64,000 nucleotides of DNA, from the IMG/VR virus record IMGVR_UViG_3300027896_000024, positions 18,929 through 82,928 of that record, one strand, 5' to 3'. The translations under genes were made by a program, and so were the position numbers. Source of the stretch: a virus. Each line of letters starts with the position of its first letter. The stretch's first letter is position 1. Shown in pieces: positions 1 to 6,916 of the stretch. A model generated the notes under the pieces. The model was not told the origin of the DNA. It was given only the letters and a program-made list of their open reading frames with translations, and searched no databases.

Positions 1-711
1 CGGGATCTGATAACAAATATGCGGTATGCCCCTCACGGCAAAGTAAAGGTGTACTGCATAGATGAAGTCCACCAGTTGACTGCCGATGCGGCCAACGCCC
101 TGTTAAAAGTATTCGAGGATGGTATCGGCGGAAACTACGTTATTTTATGTACTACGGAACCGAACAAGGTTCTGCCTACTCTGCGGACTCGTGCCGTCAC
201 GTTTGCGATGAAGGAATGGACTCTAGATGAGGCCACAACCGCCGCAGAGGAGGTGTTTGCTGGTGAGGGATTCACCAAGATTTCAGAGGGGCAAATCAGT
301 AAGTTTGTTCAACGCATGATGGATATTGAGCAGTTGTCGCCTCGTGCGTTTTTGAATGCAATCGATGAGGTGATCTCATCGGGATCGCTGGCAGTTCTAT
401 CATCTGTCGGTGGATTTGATGCGGACACGTTAGCGATTTGTCGGGCTGTTGCTTCTGGTGACTGGGACACGATCCGGAGGATAGTCGAAGATCGGGAGGA
501 TCTGGATTCGGACCGTATGCGGGCGGCTGTTTGTGGATTCCTACGGAAGCGGTTGTTAGCGCAGGACCAGGGAACATTGGCCGCAGCGTATGCAGAGGCG
601 TTAATCCTACTTGCTTGGCACAGTTCAGAAGTGACGGGTAAGTACAGCATACTGGGAAGGATTTATGAAGCTACGGAAGCAATTTCGAAGGCATCGAATG
701 AGTCAGACTAA
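1..711 (+). CDS. DNA polymerase III clamp-loader (gamma/tau-like) subunit, 5'-truncated
   Basis: The frame is open to the window edge (first in-window Met at 19), so the N-terminal part with the P-loop lies outside. What remains shows a Walker-B-like DEVHQ near residue 15 after that Met, followed by ALLKVFED and a sensor-1 stretch CTTEPNKVLPTLRTR, the pattern of DnaX/HolB clamp-loader ATPases. The rest resembles the lid and collar. The role would be ATP-driven loading of a sliding clamp onto primed DNA. A phage clamp candidate lies at 17945 and a family-A polymerase at 19027, so the phage probably brings its own processivity system. The gene overlaps the next one by 14 nt. Family assignment is fairly sure; the missing N-terminus prevents a check of ATP binding. 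Confidence 0.8.
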   Translation, partial: RDLITNMRYAPHGKVKVYCIDEVHQLTADAANALLKVFEDGIGGNYVILCTTEPNKVLPTLRTRAVTFAMKEWTLDEATTAAEEVFAGEGFTKISEGQISKFVQRMMDIEQLSPRAFLNAIDEVISSGSLAVLSSVGGFDADTLAICRAVASGDWDTIRRIVEDREDLDSDRMRAAVCGFLRKRLLAQDQGTLAAAYAEALILLAWHSSEVTGKYSILGRIYEATEAISKASNESD

Positions 712-913
712 TCGTTCCGTTCCGCTGAACGAACTCATGCTCGTATCAGATATTGTGACAGCCACGGGCCGTTCGCGAGTTGCGGTGTATAACATGATTG
801 AGCGAGGCCGTTTGGTGCCGGCATGGGTATTCGATAACGGGATTATGTTGTTCCTGAAAACGGAACTGGAAAACTTTGAATGGCCGAAACCGGGGAGACC
901 AAAAAAATCATGA
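698..913 (+). CDS. small helix-turn-helix DNA-binding protein
   Basis: 71 residues. The segment LVSDIVTATGRSRVAVYNMIERGRL reads as a helix-turn-helix of the MerR/excisionase-like type, followed by a short wing, and the C-terminus PKPGRPKKS resembles an AT-hook (GRP flanked by basic residues). I chose ATG 698 because it overlaps the upstream stop and drops an Arg-rich extension that an earlier in-frame start would add. It ends in an ATGA overlap with queC, so the genes are probably translationally coupled. It may be a regulator; no target can be read from the sequence. Confidence 0.65.
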   Translation: MSQTNRSVPLNELMLVSDIVTATGRSRVAVYNMIERGRLVPAWVFDNGIMLFLKTELENFEWPKPGRPKKS

Positions 914-1620
914 TAGCGATGGCGCATCCAGGATTAGAAAGGCAGTTAGGAGTTAATGGGGTAGTTTTGTTCTCTGGTGGCTTGGACTCGGCAGTAGTCC
1001 TGGCCTATGCACAAAGAACGGTAAATAAGGTGACTGCACTGTGCGTGAGTTATGGCCAGTCGTCACCGGAACTGAACTTCGCAATTCAGTTTTGCAACAG
1101 GCTAGGAATCGATTTTCGGATTGCTGAAATCGGTGGCATGTTTCAGGGTAGAGTAGCTCTGACTCAGGACGCTGAGCTTCCGACTTCGGATCCGAAATCA
1201 GAGGAGCAAAAAGTAACGGTTGTTCCGAATCGAAATGGCGTCCTGTTGATGCTGGGAGTTGCGGAAGCAATTATGACCGGAGCATCGAGGGTTTATTCGG
1301 GAATCCAATCGGGAGGTAGAATGCTGTATCCAGATAATCGACTAGATTATCTGGAGTGCTTGACTAAGGCGGCGTTTCTGGCAAACGACGAGTATCCAAT
1401 CGAACTTAGGCATCCGTTCTGCGGTGCGTGCAAATCAGAAATCGTAAGAGTAGGATCAGTGCTGGGAGTTCCTTTTGAACTGACTTGTTCTTGCTACCGG
1501 CGCTCTGTTGACAATCCGTTTGCATCACAACATTGCGGAGTATGCAAAGCGTGCCAAACAAGGAGAGCGGCATTTATTGAGGCGGGCGTTGAGGATCCTA
1601 CGGAGTACGAAAAGCCGTAA
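910..1620 (+). CDS. queC: 7-cyano-7-deazaguanine (preQ0) synthase QueC
   Basis: 236 residues. It carries the PP-loop ATP-binding motif SGGLDS near residue 20 and a C-terminal zinc cluster: CSC near residue 195, then CGVCKAC about 17 residues later, ending in R-x2-AF as in QueC. QueC converts 7-carboxy-7-deazaguanine to preQ0 using ATP and ammonia. The start at 910 forms an ATGA overlap with the upstream gene. There is no fused glutamine amidotransferase domain of the Gat-QueC type known from phages that make archaeosine-like DNA bases, so preQ0 is the simplest predicted product. The partner genes queD, queE, folE and dpdA lie 13-16 kb downstream, beyond the ribozyme operon. A terminator follows directly. 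Confidence 0.93.
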   Translation: MIAMAHPGLERQLGVNGVVLFSGGLDSAVVLAYAQRTVNKVTALCVSYGQSSPELNFAIQFCNRLGIDFRIAEIGGMFQGRVALTQDAELPTSDPKSEEQKVTVVPNRNGVLLMLGVAEAIMTGASRVYSGIQSGGRMLYPDNRLDYLECLTKAAFLANDEYPIELRHPFCGACKSEIVRVGSVLGVPFELTCSCYRRSVDNPFASQHCGVCKACQTRRAAFIEAGVEDPTEYEKP

Positions 1621-1649
1621 TTTTAGTAGCTCGAAGTTGCGTGAAGGAC

Positions 1650-1695
1650 GGGCGAGCCCTATATTTAGTGCGTCTAAAGGGCTCGCCATTTTTTA
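1650..1695 (+). terminator. rho-independent terminator after queC
   Basis: A perfect 9-bp stem (GGCGAGCCC, 1651-1659, with GGGCTCGCC, 1679-1687) is followed by A and six T (1689-1694). It separates the clamp-loader/queC transcript from the promoter-driven RNA that starts about 150 nt later. Confidence 0.92.
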
Positions 1696-1749
1696 TGCCC
1701 GTGATTATCAACGTAGGCAAATCGATCTAGTAGGCCAAAAGGCCCCGAA

Positions 1750-1809
1750 ATTATTTTTAGTCCGGACGGTAAAGCACTGGATTTGTAGCCGAATCCGGTT
1801 CGAAATAAT
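1750..1809 (+). other. tRNA-like relic or tRNA-mimicking hairpin region
   Basis: ATTATTT (1750-1756) can pair with AAATAAT (1803-1809) like a 7-bp acceptor stem. Between them are GGTAAAGCAC, resembling a D-loop 3' half, ACTGGATTTGTA, resembling the 5' half of a tRNA-Thr(UGU) anticodon arm, and GGTTCGAA, resembling a T-loop. At 60 nt it is about 13 nt too short and has no proper anticodon 3' strand or T-stem, so it is not a working tRNA. It could be a deletion derivative, an attachment-site remnant or chance. Confidence 0.22.
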
Positions 1810-1811
1810 CG

Positions 1812-1840
1812 TTGACAAGTATCTATATTTATTCCATAAT
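1812..1840 (+). promoter_or_regulatory. strong sigma-70-type promoter for the ncRNA/ribozyme operon
   Basis: -35 TTGACA (1812-1817, perfect consensus), 17-bp AT-rich spacer, -10 CATAAT (1835-1840, 5 of 6). The expected start is near 1847, just before the putative structured RNA. It lies downstream of a terminator, so it should drive the whole block to the terminator at 11900. Confidence 0.85.
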
Positions 1841-1846
1841 ATAGGC

Positions 1847-2490
1847 GAGGTTAAGGATATGAGAACGAGAACAAGCAAAAGGGAAACAAACCAAAGGCCA
1901 GAGGGGACAAGAAACCCGTCCTCGACCGGCGCGGCTTTCCCGGAGGTGGGGTTCTCGTCGAGCTTGAGCAGCCATCGCACCCTAGTTTTCTAGGCGCAGG
2001 TGGCACGGCGATCGATGATCCTAATTCGGGCTTTTGAGACTCCAAGCCGGGGCGACACGGTGAACCCGGAAGGAACAAATCGGAGAAAGCGGCTAGGTCG
2101 GCCTTAAGACTTTCACCTAAAGAAATCAGGCGAGTAGGGGAAAAGAGAGACGGGGAGACCCGGAGCATCGCGAAATCCTTTTCCAGCAAAAAGCCGGGTG
2201 AATAAAGGATCCGAGCAAAGCGAATCTGAGAGACGGCCAAATGACCCAGTGAGGGGAGGTCGTAAACCAGATGAGTCGAGCGGAGTTCCTGGAAGGGGTA
2301 ACGTCCCTAATTAGAGCGTGGGTACCTGAAAAATTCTTTCCCGTTTTGGTGGTCCGGTGGAAGGGATAAAATCTAAGGTTAGCTAATTAGCAAAAGCGAT
2401 AGACTCCGACCGCAAGTGCAGAGTTCCCGGCTATGCGGACGCCAAGCGAAAGCTCGGTAGGTTTTCTCTCAAATCTCCTGTCGAGTTTTA
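1847..2490 (+). ncRNA. candidate large structured non-coding RNA (about 640 nt)
   Basis: No reading frame here has a ribosome site or protein-like sequence, yet a near-consensus promoter sits directly upstream. The stretch is purine-rich and full of short stems with stable loops, for example CGGG-GAGA-CCCG near 2149-2160 and AGC-GAAA-GCT near 2448-2457, and many AAA/GAA single-stranded-looking linkers. That is the look of a large ornate RNA. Large RNAs such as GOLLD and ROOL are known from phages and prophages, and the length is in that range, but I cannot match either family by eye. A twister-like ribozyme starts at 2491, so predicted cleavage after U2523 would give this RNA a defined 3' end and free it from the mRNA. 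Confidence 0.5.
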
Positions 2491-2551
2491 GCAGAGGGCA
2501 ATCAGGTTGTGAGACCTGGTTGTAATGCACGGTTAGGTCCCAAGTCCTAAC
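2491..2551 (+). ncRNA. twister-like ribozyme 1
   Basis: GCAGAGGG (2491-2498), then a 9-bp P1 hairpin (2499-2507 with 2514-2522, one G-U), the cleavage-site motif UAAUGC (2523-2528) and P4 GUUAGG/CCUAAC (2532-2537, 2546-2551) closed by the loop UCCCAAGU. GCA can pair with UGC as P2, and GGG of GAGGG with CCC of the loop as pseudoknot T1. Predicted cut: U2523/A2524. It separates the large RNA from the first gene; a strong ribosome site follows. Confidence 0.87.
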
Positions 2552-2570
2552 ATCAAAAGGAGAGAACAAC

Positions 2571-2744
2571 ATGAAAAACAAAACATGGCCAAACGAAAAA
2601 GACGTTTGCTATGATTGCGGAAGCAACATTCCAGGACATCATACTCCGTCATGCGATTTTGCGGAACCTGATGACAAGCGCGATTTACCTGAGCAGCCTG
2701 GTACTCAATGGTGGACACGTGAAGTACCTGCGGAGTTGAAATAG
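2571..2744 (+). CDS. small zinc-ribbon-like protein, 57 aa
   Basis: First protein gene of the ribozyme operon, preceded by an AAAAGGAGAG ribosome site. Cys and His are spaced C-Y-D-C then H-H-x4-C-D-F, which could hold a metal; the rest is charged and ends in VPAELK. Its UAG stop gives its G to the next ribozyme. Function unknown. Confidence 0.75.
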   Translation: MKNKTWPNEKDVCYDCGSNIPGHHTPSCDFAEPDDKRDLPEQPGTQWWTREVPAELK

Positions 2745-2808
2745 CAGAGGGCCGGCGTAAGCCGGTAATGCACTTGCCGGGGGCACCGGCAATCGGTCCC
2801 AAGTCCGA
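2744..2808 (+). ncRNA. twister-like ribozyme 2 (with P3 hairpin)
   Basis: GCAGAGGG begins on the last base of the UAG stop. P1 is a 5-bp stem with a GUAA loop (2752-2765), then UAAUGC with predicted cut U2766/A2767. An extra 7-bp hairpin (TTGCCGG 2774-2780 with CCGGCAA 2786-2792) sits exactly where the optional twister P3 belongs. P4 UCGG/CCGA (2793-2796, 2805-2808) closes the loop UCCCAAGU. Confidence 0.87.
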
Positions 2809-2854
2809 ACAAGCACAGGGAACAAAACAACACAAAAAGAAAGAGAGAAATCAA

Positions 2855-3229
2855 ATGACGACTTCGAAAAATACGACCACTGCAACCGCAACTGCAACCG
2901 CTCCTGAAACCACGGCCCCGGCAGCAGCTCCAAAGGCTCCGACCCAGGCCAAACCGGTCGCCACCAAGAAAGCGGCCGTCAAGAAGGTCTTTATCTTCGT
3001 CGCGGTGGAACCGGACCTGTACCGGCTCACAATCGGATCGAACGCGGACTCGTCCAAGATTCGTAAGCTGCGTAATCACAACGCCAAGGAGATCAAGCAG
3101 GCTGTTGAGAACGCTTCGAACTTCGCGGGCCGGCCGCCCAAGCCGATCACGTTGAAGAAAGCGGATCTGAGCAAGTTCGGTCCCAAGGCCGCGCCGTTCA
3201 CGGGTTTGAAGGCTTTCCGGATTGCGTAG
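2855..3229 (+). CDS. unknown 124-aa basic protein with Thr/Ala/Pro-rich N-terminus
   Basis: ATG 2855 follows AAAGAGAG after the ribozyme. Residues 1-43 are low-complexity (Thr/Ala repeats, then PAAAPKAP, lysines), which looks like a flexible tail. Residues 44-124 form a compact domain starting VFIFVAVEPDLYRLTI and ending GLKAFRIA, rich in Lys and Phe. The strong positive charge suggests nucleic-acid binding, but I recognise no family. Translation probably starts at 2855 rather than at earlier in-frame ATGs, which fall inside the ribozyme. Confidence 0.8.
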   Translation: MTTSKNTTTATATATAPETTAPAAAPKAPTQAKPVATKKAAVKKVFIFVAVEPDLYRLTIGSNADSSKIRKLRNHNAKEIKQAVENASNFAGRPPKPITLKKADLSKFGPKAAPFTGLKAFRIA

Positions 3230-3234
3230 TTCCT

Positions 3235-3291
3235 GCAGAGGGGGTCGGCTTCGGCCGACCTAATGCACATGCTGGGTCCCAAGTCCCAGCA
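3235..3291 (+). ncRNA. twister-like ribozyme 3
   Basis: GCAGAGGG, then P1 GGUCGGC-UUCG-GCCGACC with a UUCG tetraloop, UAAUGC (cut U3261/A3262) and P4 UGCUGGG/CCCAGCA around UCCCAAGU. Here the element begins 6 nt after the upstream stop codon rather than overlapping it. Confidence 0.88.
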
Positions 3292-3311
3292 CTTCAAAAA
3301 GGAGAGACAAC

Positions 3312-3452
3312 ATGAAGAAGTTCTTTATTTGGTTATTTCTGATGTGGGCCGTACTTCACTTCGGAGCCAAGTGGGGCAAGGAAAACCAGGCGAAGGTGGA
3401 ACAGCAGATTCACGAGTCAGGAATATTCCAGGTTGCGAATATCAACAAATAG
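3312..3452 (+). CDS. small single-pass membrane peptide, 46 aa
   Basis: Good AAAAAGGAGAG ribosome site. The N-terminus MKKFFIWLFLMWAVLHFGA is a lysine-led hydrophobic segment, either a membrane anchor or a signal peptide without a lipobox, followed by a charged tail (KVEQQIHESGIF). The stop overlaps ribozyme 4. It may act at the inner membrane; function unknown. Confidence 0.72.
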   Translation: MKKFFIWLFLMWAVLHFGAKWGKENQAKVEQQIHESGIFQVANINK

Positions 3453-3509
3453 CAGAGGGCCAGGGTTCACGTCCCTGGTAATGCGGTAGGTCGGTCCCAA
3501 GCCCCGACC
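3452..3509 (+). ncRNA. twister-like ribozyme 4
   Basis: It begins on the G of the UAG stop. P1 CCAGGG/CCCUGG, UAAUGC (cut U3479/A3480), P4 GGUCGG/CCGACC (3489-3494, 3504-3509). The loop is UCCCAAGC followed by an extra C, the only copy with C in the last loop position. An 80-nt leader separates it from the next gene. Confidence 0.84.
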
Positions 3510-3590
3510 ACAACGAATCATTCATTCCACAACACAACAAAACGGCCCAGGGCAAGGTAGGGCTGGAAAACCACAAAAGGAGAGACAACA

Positions 3591-4055
3591 ATGACCGAGA
3601 TCAAAACAAACAAAGGCACGTTTGAACTACCGGCCGGTGTTACCTTATCGGATTTAAAATATCCGTCTTGGAAAAGTTCCAAGCGGTTTGATTATTCCGA
3701 GGTTACCAAGCTGGGCCTGGATCATTCGGATTTGGAGTTAGATTTCTGGTACGTAAATTCAATTGGCTGGTGCCTTCCGACTTTACTTATTCACAGGGCC
3801 GGACGGAGATCAGCACCGGGAACAACGGACAGAACGTATGCGGTTGGTGTAAACGGAAATCATTACCGCATCGGCCATGGACCACACGTTCAGGCTGAGG
3901 TTAAGGTGTACGTCAACAAGGCAAATTTGGATCGCCTTCGAAAGTACATCGACCTTCGGAAGTCGGGTGCGGTACACGCCAACGAAACCCGGGATCGCAT
4001 TTCAACACGGCGTATGAACACTATGAATCGTCGGAGCAGCTTATTTGGATTTTAG
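3591..4055 (+). CDS. unknown 154-aa protein
   Basis: Strong AAAAGGAGAG ribosome site. It starts with TNKGTFELPAGVTLSDLKYP and has a basic Arg/Asn-rich C-terminus (RRMNTMNRRSSLFGF). Aromatic clusters (WYVNSIGWCL) suggest a folded core. I recognise no domain. The gene is set between ribozymes 4 and 5, so its message would be monocistronic after cleavage. Confidence 0.82.
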   Translation: MTEIKTNKGTFELPAGVTLSDLKYPSWKSSKRFDYSEVTKLGLDHSDLELDFWYVNSIGWCLPTLLIHRAGRRSAPGTTDRTYAVGVNGNHYRIGHGPHVQAEVKVYVNKANLDRLRKYIDLRKSGAVHANETRDRISTRRMNTMNRRSSLFGF

Positions 4056-4120
4056 CAGAGGGGGGCCGAAAGGCCCTAATGCCCACCGGATATAGGATCC
4101 GGTCAGGTCCCAAGGCCTGA
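4055..4120 (+). ncRNA. twister-like ribozyme 5 (with P3 hairpin)
   Basis: It begins on the G of the UAG stop. P1 GGGCC-GAAA-GGCCC, then UAAUGC (cut U4077/A4078), an inserted P3 ACCGGAU/AUCCGGU (4085-4091, 4097-4103), and P4 CAGG/CCUG with loop UCCCAAGG. Confidence 0.86.
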
Positions 4121-4158
4121 GGGTATTACCAAAAAAGAGAGATTAAGGAGACAATACA

Positions 4159-4878
4159 ATGAGCAAAAAGCAGAATAACGGCACTGATGATGAATCATTG
4201 GTATTCGCTGGCAAGGAGCTCACGTTGGAAGATGAGATGAACATTCTCAAGGGCGGGACAGTAGGCCTGGAACAGTTCCTCGAAAACTTCCAGTTTCTGA
4301 TTTTCGTCCTGGACGAGTCGGGTTCGATGCAAGACCGGCTGCCGAGTGGAGATACTCCGAAGCGTGAGGTTCAGAAGCGGATTATCAAACGGTATGTGGA
4401 CGAGAAGATCGGACGCAAGGCCGGCACGATGAAGATCGGTGTTGTCAGCTTCGATGATGAAGCGTCCGTTTGGCTCCAGGGTTCGTCGGATCCGGTTGCA
4501 ATCAAGGCCGCGGCGGACCAGTGCAGGGGCGGTGGCGGTACGCACCTCGGGCGCGGAATTCTCAAGGGTCTTTCATTACTCCACCGGATGAAAGATTATA
4601 TTCCCCGTCTCGTTCTTACGTCGGATGGTGAGGCACATGATCCGGCTCAGGCAATCGCCGGAGCGGAAGCGGCCAAGGCCAAGGGCGTCGTAATCGACAC
4701 GGTGTACATTGGCCCTGGTGGGGGCGGTGACGTATATGCGGATAATGCGGCTGATCTTATGCGGAGAATCGCTGAGATCACCGGCGGCGTGTTCGAGCGC
4801 GTAAACAATCAGTCGGAATTCGAAACCAAGTTTTTCGATGTGATCAAGCGCCCGTTGCTTGCAACCAGTTTGAAGTAG
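4159..4878 (+). CDS. von Willebrand factor A (VWA) domain protein
   Basis: 239 residues. Around residues 50-60 the metal-ion-dependent adhesion site reads FVLDESGSM, the classic DxSxS. A GGGGTHLGRG segment near residue 122 supplies the threonine, and LVLTSDGEAHDP near residue 151 supplies the later MIDAS aspartate. The C-terminus covers IAEITGGVFERV as in TerY/YfbK-type VWA proteins. Such domains bind divalent metal and mediate protein contacts, often with MoxR-type AAA ATPases; no such ATPase is visible in the window. It may bind a host complex early in infection. Confidence 0.9.
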   Translation: MSKKQNNGTDDESLVFAGKELTLEDEMNILKGGTVGLEQFLENFQFLIFVLDESGSMQDRLPSGDTPKREVQKRIIKRYVDEKIGRKAGTMKIGVVSFDDEASVWLQGSSDPVAIKAAADQCRGGGGTHLGRGILKGLSLLHRMKDYIPRLVLTSDGEAHDPAQAIAGAEAAKAKGVVIDTVYIGPGGGGDVYADNAADLMRRIAEITGGVFERVNNQSEFETKFFDVIKRPLLATSLK

Positions 4879-4883
4879 TCCTC

Positions 4884-4936
4884 GCAGAGGGGGGCCGGTA
4901 ACGGCCCTAATGCACGGGCCGGTCCCAAGTCCGGTC
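4884..4936 (+). ncRNA. twister-like ribozyme 6
   Basis: It begins 5 nt after the stop. P1 GGGCCG-GUAA-CGGCCC, UAAUGC (cut U4908/A4909), P4 GGCCGG/CCGGUC (4917-4922, 4931-4936) around UCCCAAGU. Confidence 0.87.
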
Positions 4937-4969
4937 GTCATTACAAACCACAAAAAGGAGAGAACGATC

Positions 4970-5671
4970 ATGGTATATGCTGATGATTTTCCAGAGCAAC
5001 AAAAACAACAGGAAGCGCGGAAAGCGGCTATTAGGGCTCACAGGGCCGAGATGGACGCTAAGATCGAACAGTGCACGTTGGCCTTAGTCGTCGCGTTGGA
5101 AAACTATGGCCACAAGGTAGAACGGCATGGGCACAAGCAGGACGACAAAGTGATCCTCGGCGACATCTATCATATTGACGGGGTGTACTTTTGGGATCTG
5201 CAGTTCTACGAACAAGGGCTTTACGCTCCTGGTGGATATCTCAGGGGTGCCGGAAATGGTAAACTGGCATTGCATTATCAGGATCCGAATTCAGTGCTTC
5301 AAAGGCGCGTTATCATTCGTGAGAAGAAAAGCGGTTTTGATTACAACACAATCGCCGCTACGTTGATAGCCTTGGCAGCCCCGTTAATACCGGCTGCTAA
5401 GGAACGGTTGGAGCGGGAAGCGAAGCAGGCCGAGGCCAACGCCAAAGCGGAACAGATCCGGGACATGGCGAGCGCTTTACAGCAACAGTTTCGGAGCAAA
5501 ACGTTGACGAACTTGAGTATTCAATATCAGAACTGGTGCGGCAAATTTGAGGTTTCGTTCAATACGGAGACCTTGGAAGAGGCGCAAGCAATTCTGAGCC
5601 GGTTGGTTCCGAATAAAACGGAATCGCCCGACGACGCAATCGAAGAAGCGAGGCGTAGAATACACGGTTAG
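4970..5671 (+). CDS. unknown 233-aa protein, coiled-coil rich
   Basis: ATG 4970 follows AAAAAGGAGAG; the frame is open further upstream but would run through the ribozyme. Residues 1-35 and about 140-180 are charged and Ala/Glu/Gln-rich (REAKQAEANAKAEQIR), likely coiled coils. The middle has an aromatic beta-like stretch (GVYFWDLQFYEQGLYAPGGY). No family recognised. Confidence 0.85.
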   Translation: MVYADDFPEQQKQQEARKAAIRAHRAEMDAKIEQCTLALVVALENYGHKVERHGHKQDDKVILGDIYHIDGVYFWDLQFYEQGLYAPGGYLRGAGNGKLALHYQDPNSVLQRRVIIREKKSGFDYNTIAATLIALAAPLIPAAKERLEREAKQAEANAKAEQIRDMASALQQQFRSKTLTNLSIQYQNWCGKFEVSFNTETLEEAQAILSRLVPNKTESPDDAIEEARRRIHG

Positions 5672-5745
5672 CAGAGGGGGGCGAGCTAACACAGTCGCCC
5701 TAATGCACTAGTACATTCTTTAAGTACTAATGGTCCCAAGTCCAT
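5671..5745 (+). ncRNA. twister-like ribozyme 7 (with P3 hairpin)
   Basis: It begins on the G of the UAG stop. P1 GGGCGA/UCGCCC with a 10-nt loop, UAAUGC (cut U5701/A5702), P3 UAGUAC/GUACUA (5709-5714, 5724-5729) and P4 AUGG/CCAU (5730-5733, 5742-5745) around UCCCAAGU. Confidence 0.87.
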
Positions 5746-5773
5746 AAACAAAAAAGAGAGAAGAGGAGATAAC

Positions 5774-6538
5774 ATGAACCCAAGGAAGCTGTTGGCACAG
5801 CTCAGGCGGGTGTATTCACAGTTTACCAAAATGGCTAAGCAGCCGATCGAGGACAGGAACAAGTTGCTCGTATCTGCGGTGGCCATAATGGATGCTGTAG
5901 TGCGCCTGGCAATTGTTCAATACAAATCGCAACTGCCTCAGAACGCGGCCAAGCTTTTCGATATCGCGGGAAAGTGCAGAGCTAGGGCGATGAGTACAAC
6001 ATTCAACGAAGAGAAGGATTTATCACTTCGGATAGCACTTCTGAAAATGGAACAAATGATTCCCATGTTAAGCCCGCCGGCGTTTCAGCTCTATATTGAC
6101 AAGTTCAATCTTAGGGCGTCGGCACATAAAGAGGGCAAGTCGGCCAAAGGTCCCAAAGCACCACGGGCACCAAGAACACCGGCGAGCGCCCAGCCTCAAA
6201 ATCAGTATGGTGTACGGCGGAAGTTTTCTCCGGTGCCTCAAATAGTACCGGTTGGTTCGCCGCTGATTATCAACATTCTATTTGCTAATCTAAAGACCCC
6301 GTTCAGGGCGTCTTCGGCAAAGGCAAAGGCATTTCGTTTCTGGTTCGAGGACTTCCGTACTAAGGAAGAGGTCGCTCAATACCTGAACCAGGTTACCAAC
6401 GGGAAGGGCAAATCGCTAGTCTGGTTACTCTGGAACAAGAGGAACGGCGGCGACGAGTCGATGCACTGGTCGTTTATTCAAAAGGGCAACAAGAGCAAGC
6501 TGGTTGTATGCGATCCGACCAAGCTTCCGAAACCATAG
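5774..6538 (+). CDS. unknown 254-aa protein sharing a C-terminal domain with the 15377 gene
   Basis: Residues 1-115 are predicted helical (AVAIMDAVVRLAIVQYK). A Pro/Ala/Lys linker follows near residues 118-145. The C-terminal part from about residue 175 reads FRASSAKAKAFRFW, then a helix with EEVAQYLNQV, and ends GGDESMHWSF with KLVVCD. The same order (SAKEKAF, QAELVKEL, GGDKSMSWTI, RLIV) ends the protein at 15377, so the two share a small, perhaps winged-helix-like, domain duplicated in this phage. Function unknown. Confidence 0.83.
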   Translation: MNPRKLLAQLRRVYSQFTKMAKQPIEDRNKLLVSAVAIMDAVVRLAIVQYKSQLPQNAAKLFDIAGKCRARAMSTTFNEEKDLSLRIALLKMEQMIPMLSPPAFQLYIDKFNLRASAHKEGKSAKGPKAPRAPRTPASAQPQNQYGVRRKFSPVPQIVPVGSPLIINILFANLKTPFRASSAKAKAFRFWFEDFRTKEEVAQYLNQVTNGKGKSLVWLLWNKRNGGDESMHWSFIQKGNKSKLVVCDPTKLPKP

Positions 6539-6601
6539 CAGAGGGGCAGCAGGCCTGAGGAACCTGCTGCTAATGCACATTCCGGGTCCCAAGTCCCGGA
6601 A
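6538..6601 (+). ncRNA. twister-like ribozyme 8
   Basis: It begins on the G of the UAG stop. P1 GCAGCAGG/CCUGCUGC (8 bp), UAAUGC (cut U6571/A6572), P4 UUCCGGG/CCCGGAA around UCCCAAGU. Confidence 0.88.
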
Positions 6602-6621
6602 CACAAAAAGGAGAGAGCAAC

Positions 6622-6840
6622 ATGGCAGAGATTTTGAAGTGCGAGAAATGCGGCCAAAAGAATAGGGTCGATATATCGCGTTTAGCTCAGTCTATGTGTG
6701 CTAAGTGCGGTTGTCCTTTATTTATTCGGCCAGCACCCGGAAGAGATCTTATTGGAGATCTGGCCAACAAGCTGGAAGCGGCAGCTAAGAATGAGAGGTT
6801 CCGTAGAACGCAGGAATACATTTATAGAAGTCGTAACTAA
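6622..6840 (+). CDS. zinc-ribbon protein, 72 aa
   Basis: Two knuckles CEKCGQ and CAKCGC about 20 residues apart form a typical zinc ribbon, followed by a helical basic tail (NERFRRTQEYIYRSRN). The N-terminal half resembles the start of the 7984 protein (LKCEKCGQKNRVDISRL versus LTCGNEDCKQKNNVDMDRL), so the two are probably related. Likely DNA, RNA or protein contact. Confidence 0.85.
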   Translation: MAEILKCEKCGQKNRVDISRLAQSMCAKCGCPLFIRPAPGRDLIGDLANKLEAAAKNERFRRTQEYIYRSRN

Positions 6841-6893
6841 GCAGAGGGGGGCCGAAAGGCCCTAATGCACGGCTTCGGTCCCAAGTCCGAAGC
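6841..6893 (+). ncRNA. twister-like ribozyme 9
   Basis: The only copy that follows a UAA stop directly. P1 GGGCC-GAAA-GGCCC, UAAUGC (cut U6863/A6864), P4 GCUUCGG/CCGAAGC (6872-6878, 6887-6893) around UCCCAAGU. At 53 nt it is one of the most compact copies. Confidence 0.89.
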
Positions 6894-6916
6894 GTCATTA
6901 CAAAAAGGGAGACAAC

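Noticed and set aside
1847-2490. Open frames on both strands in the non-coding stretch (for example 1851-2240 minus)
   Set aside because: No ribosome sites, low-quality protein sequence, and a promoter pointing the other way with RNA-like hairpins.
1847-2490. Group I or II self-splicing intron as identity of the large RNA
   Set aside because: It is not flanked by split coding sequence and no intron core motif could be recognised, although a model search would be needed to exclude it.
2491-2551. HDV-like or hammerhead ribozyme as the identity of the elements
   Set aside because: No CUGAUGA/GAAA hammerhead core and no HDV double pseudoknot; UAAUGC, GAGGG and UCCCAAG together fit twister only.
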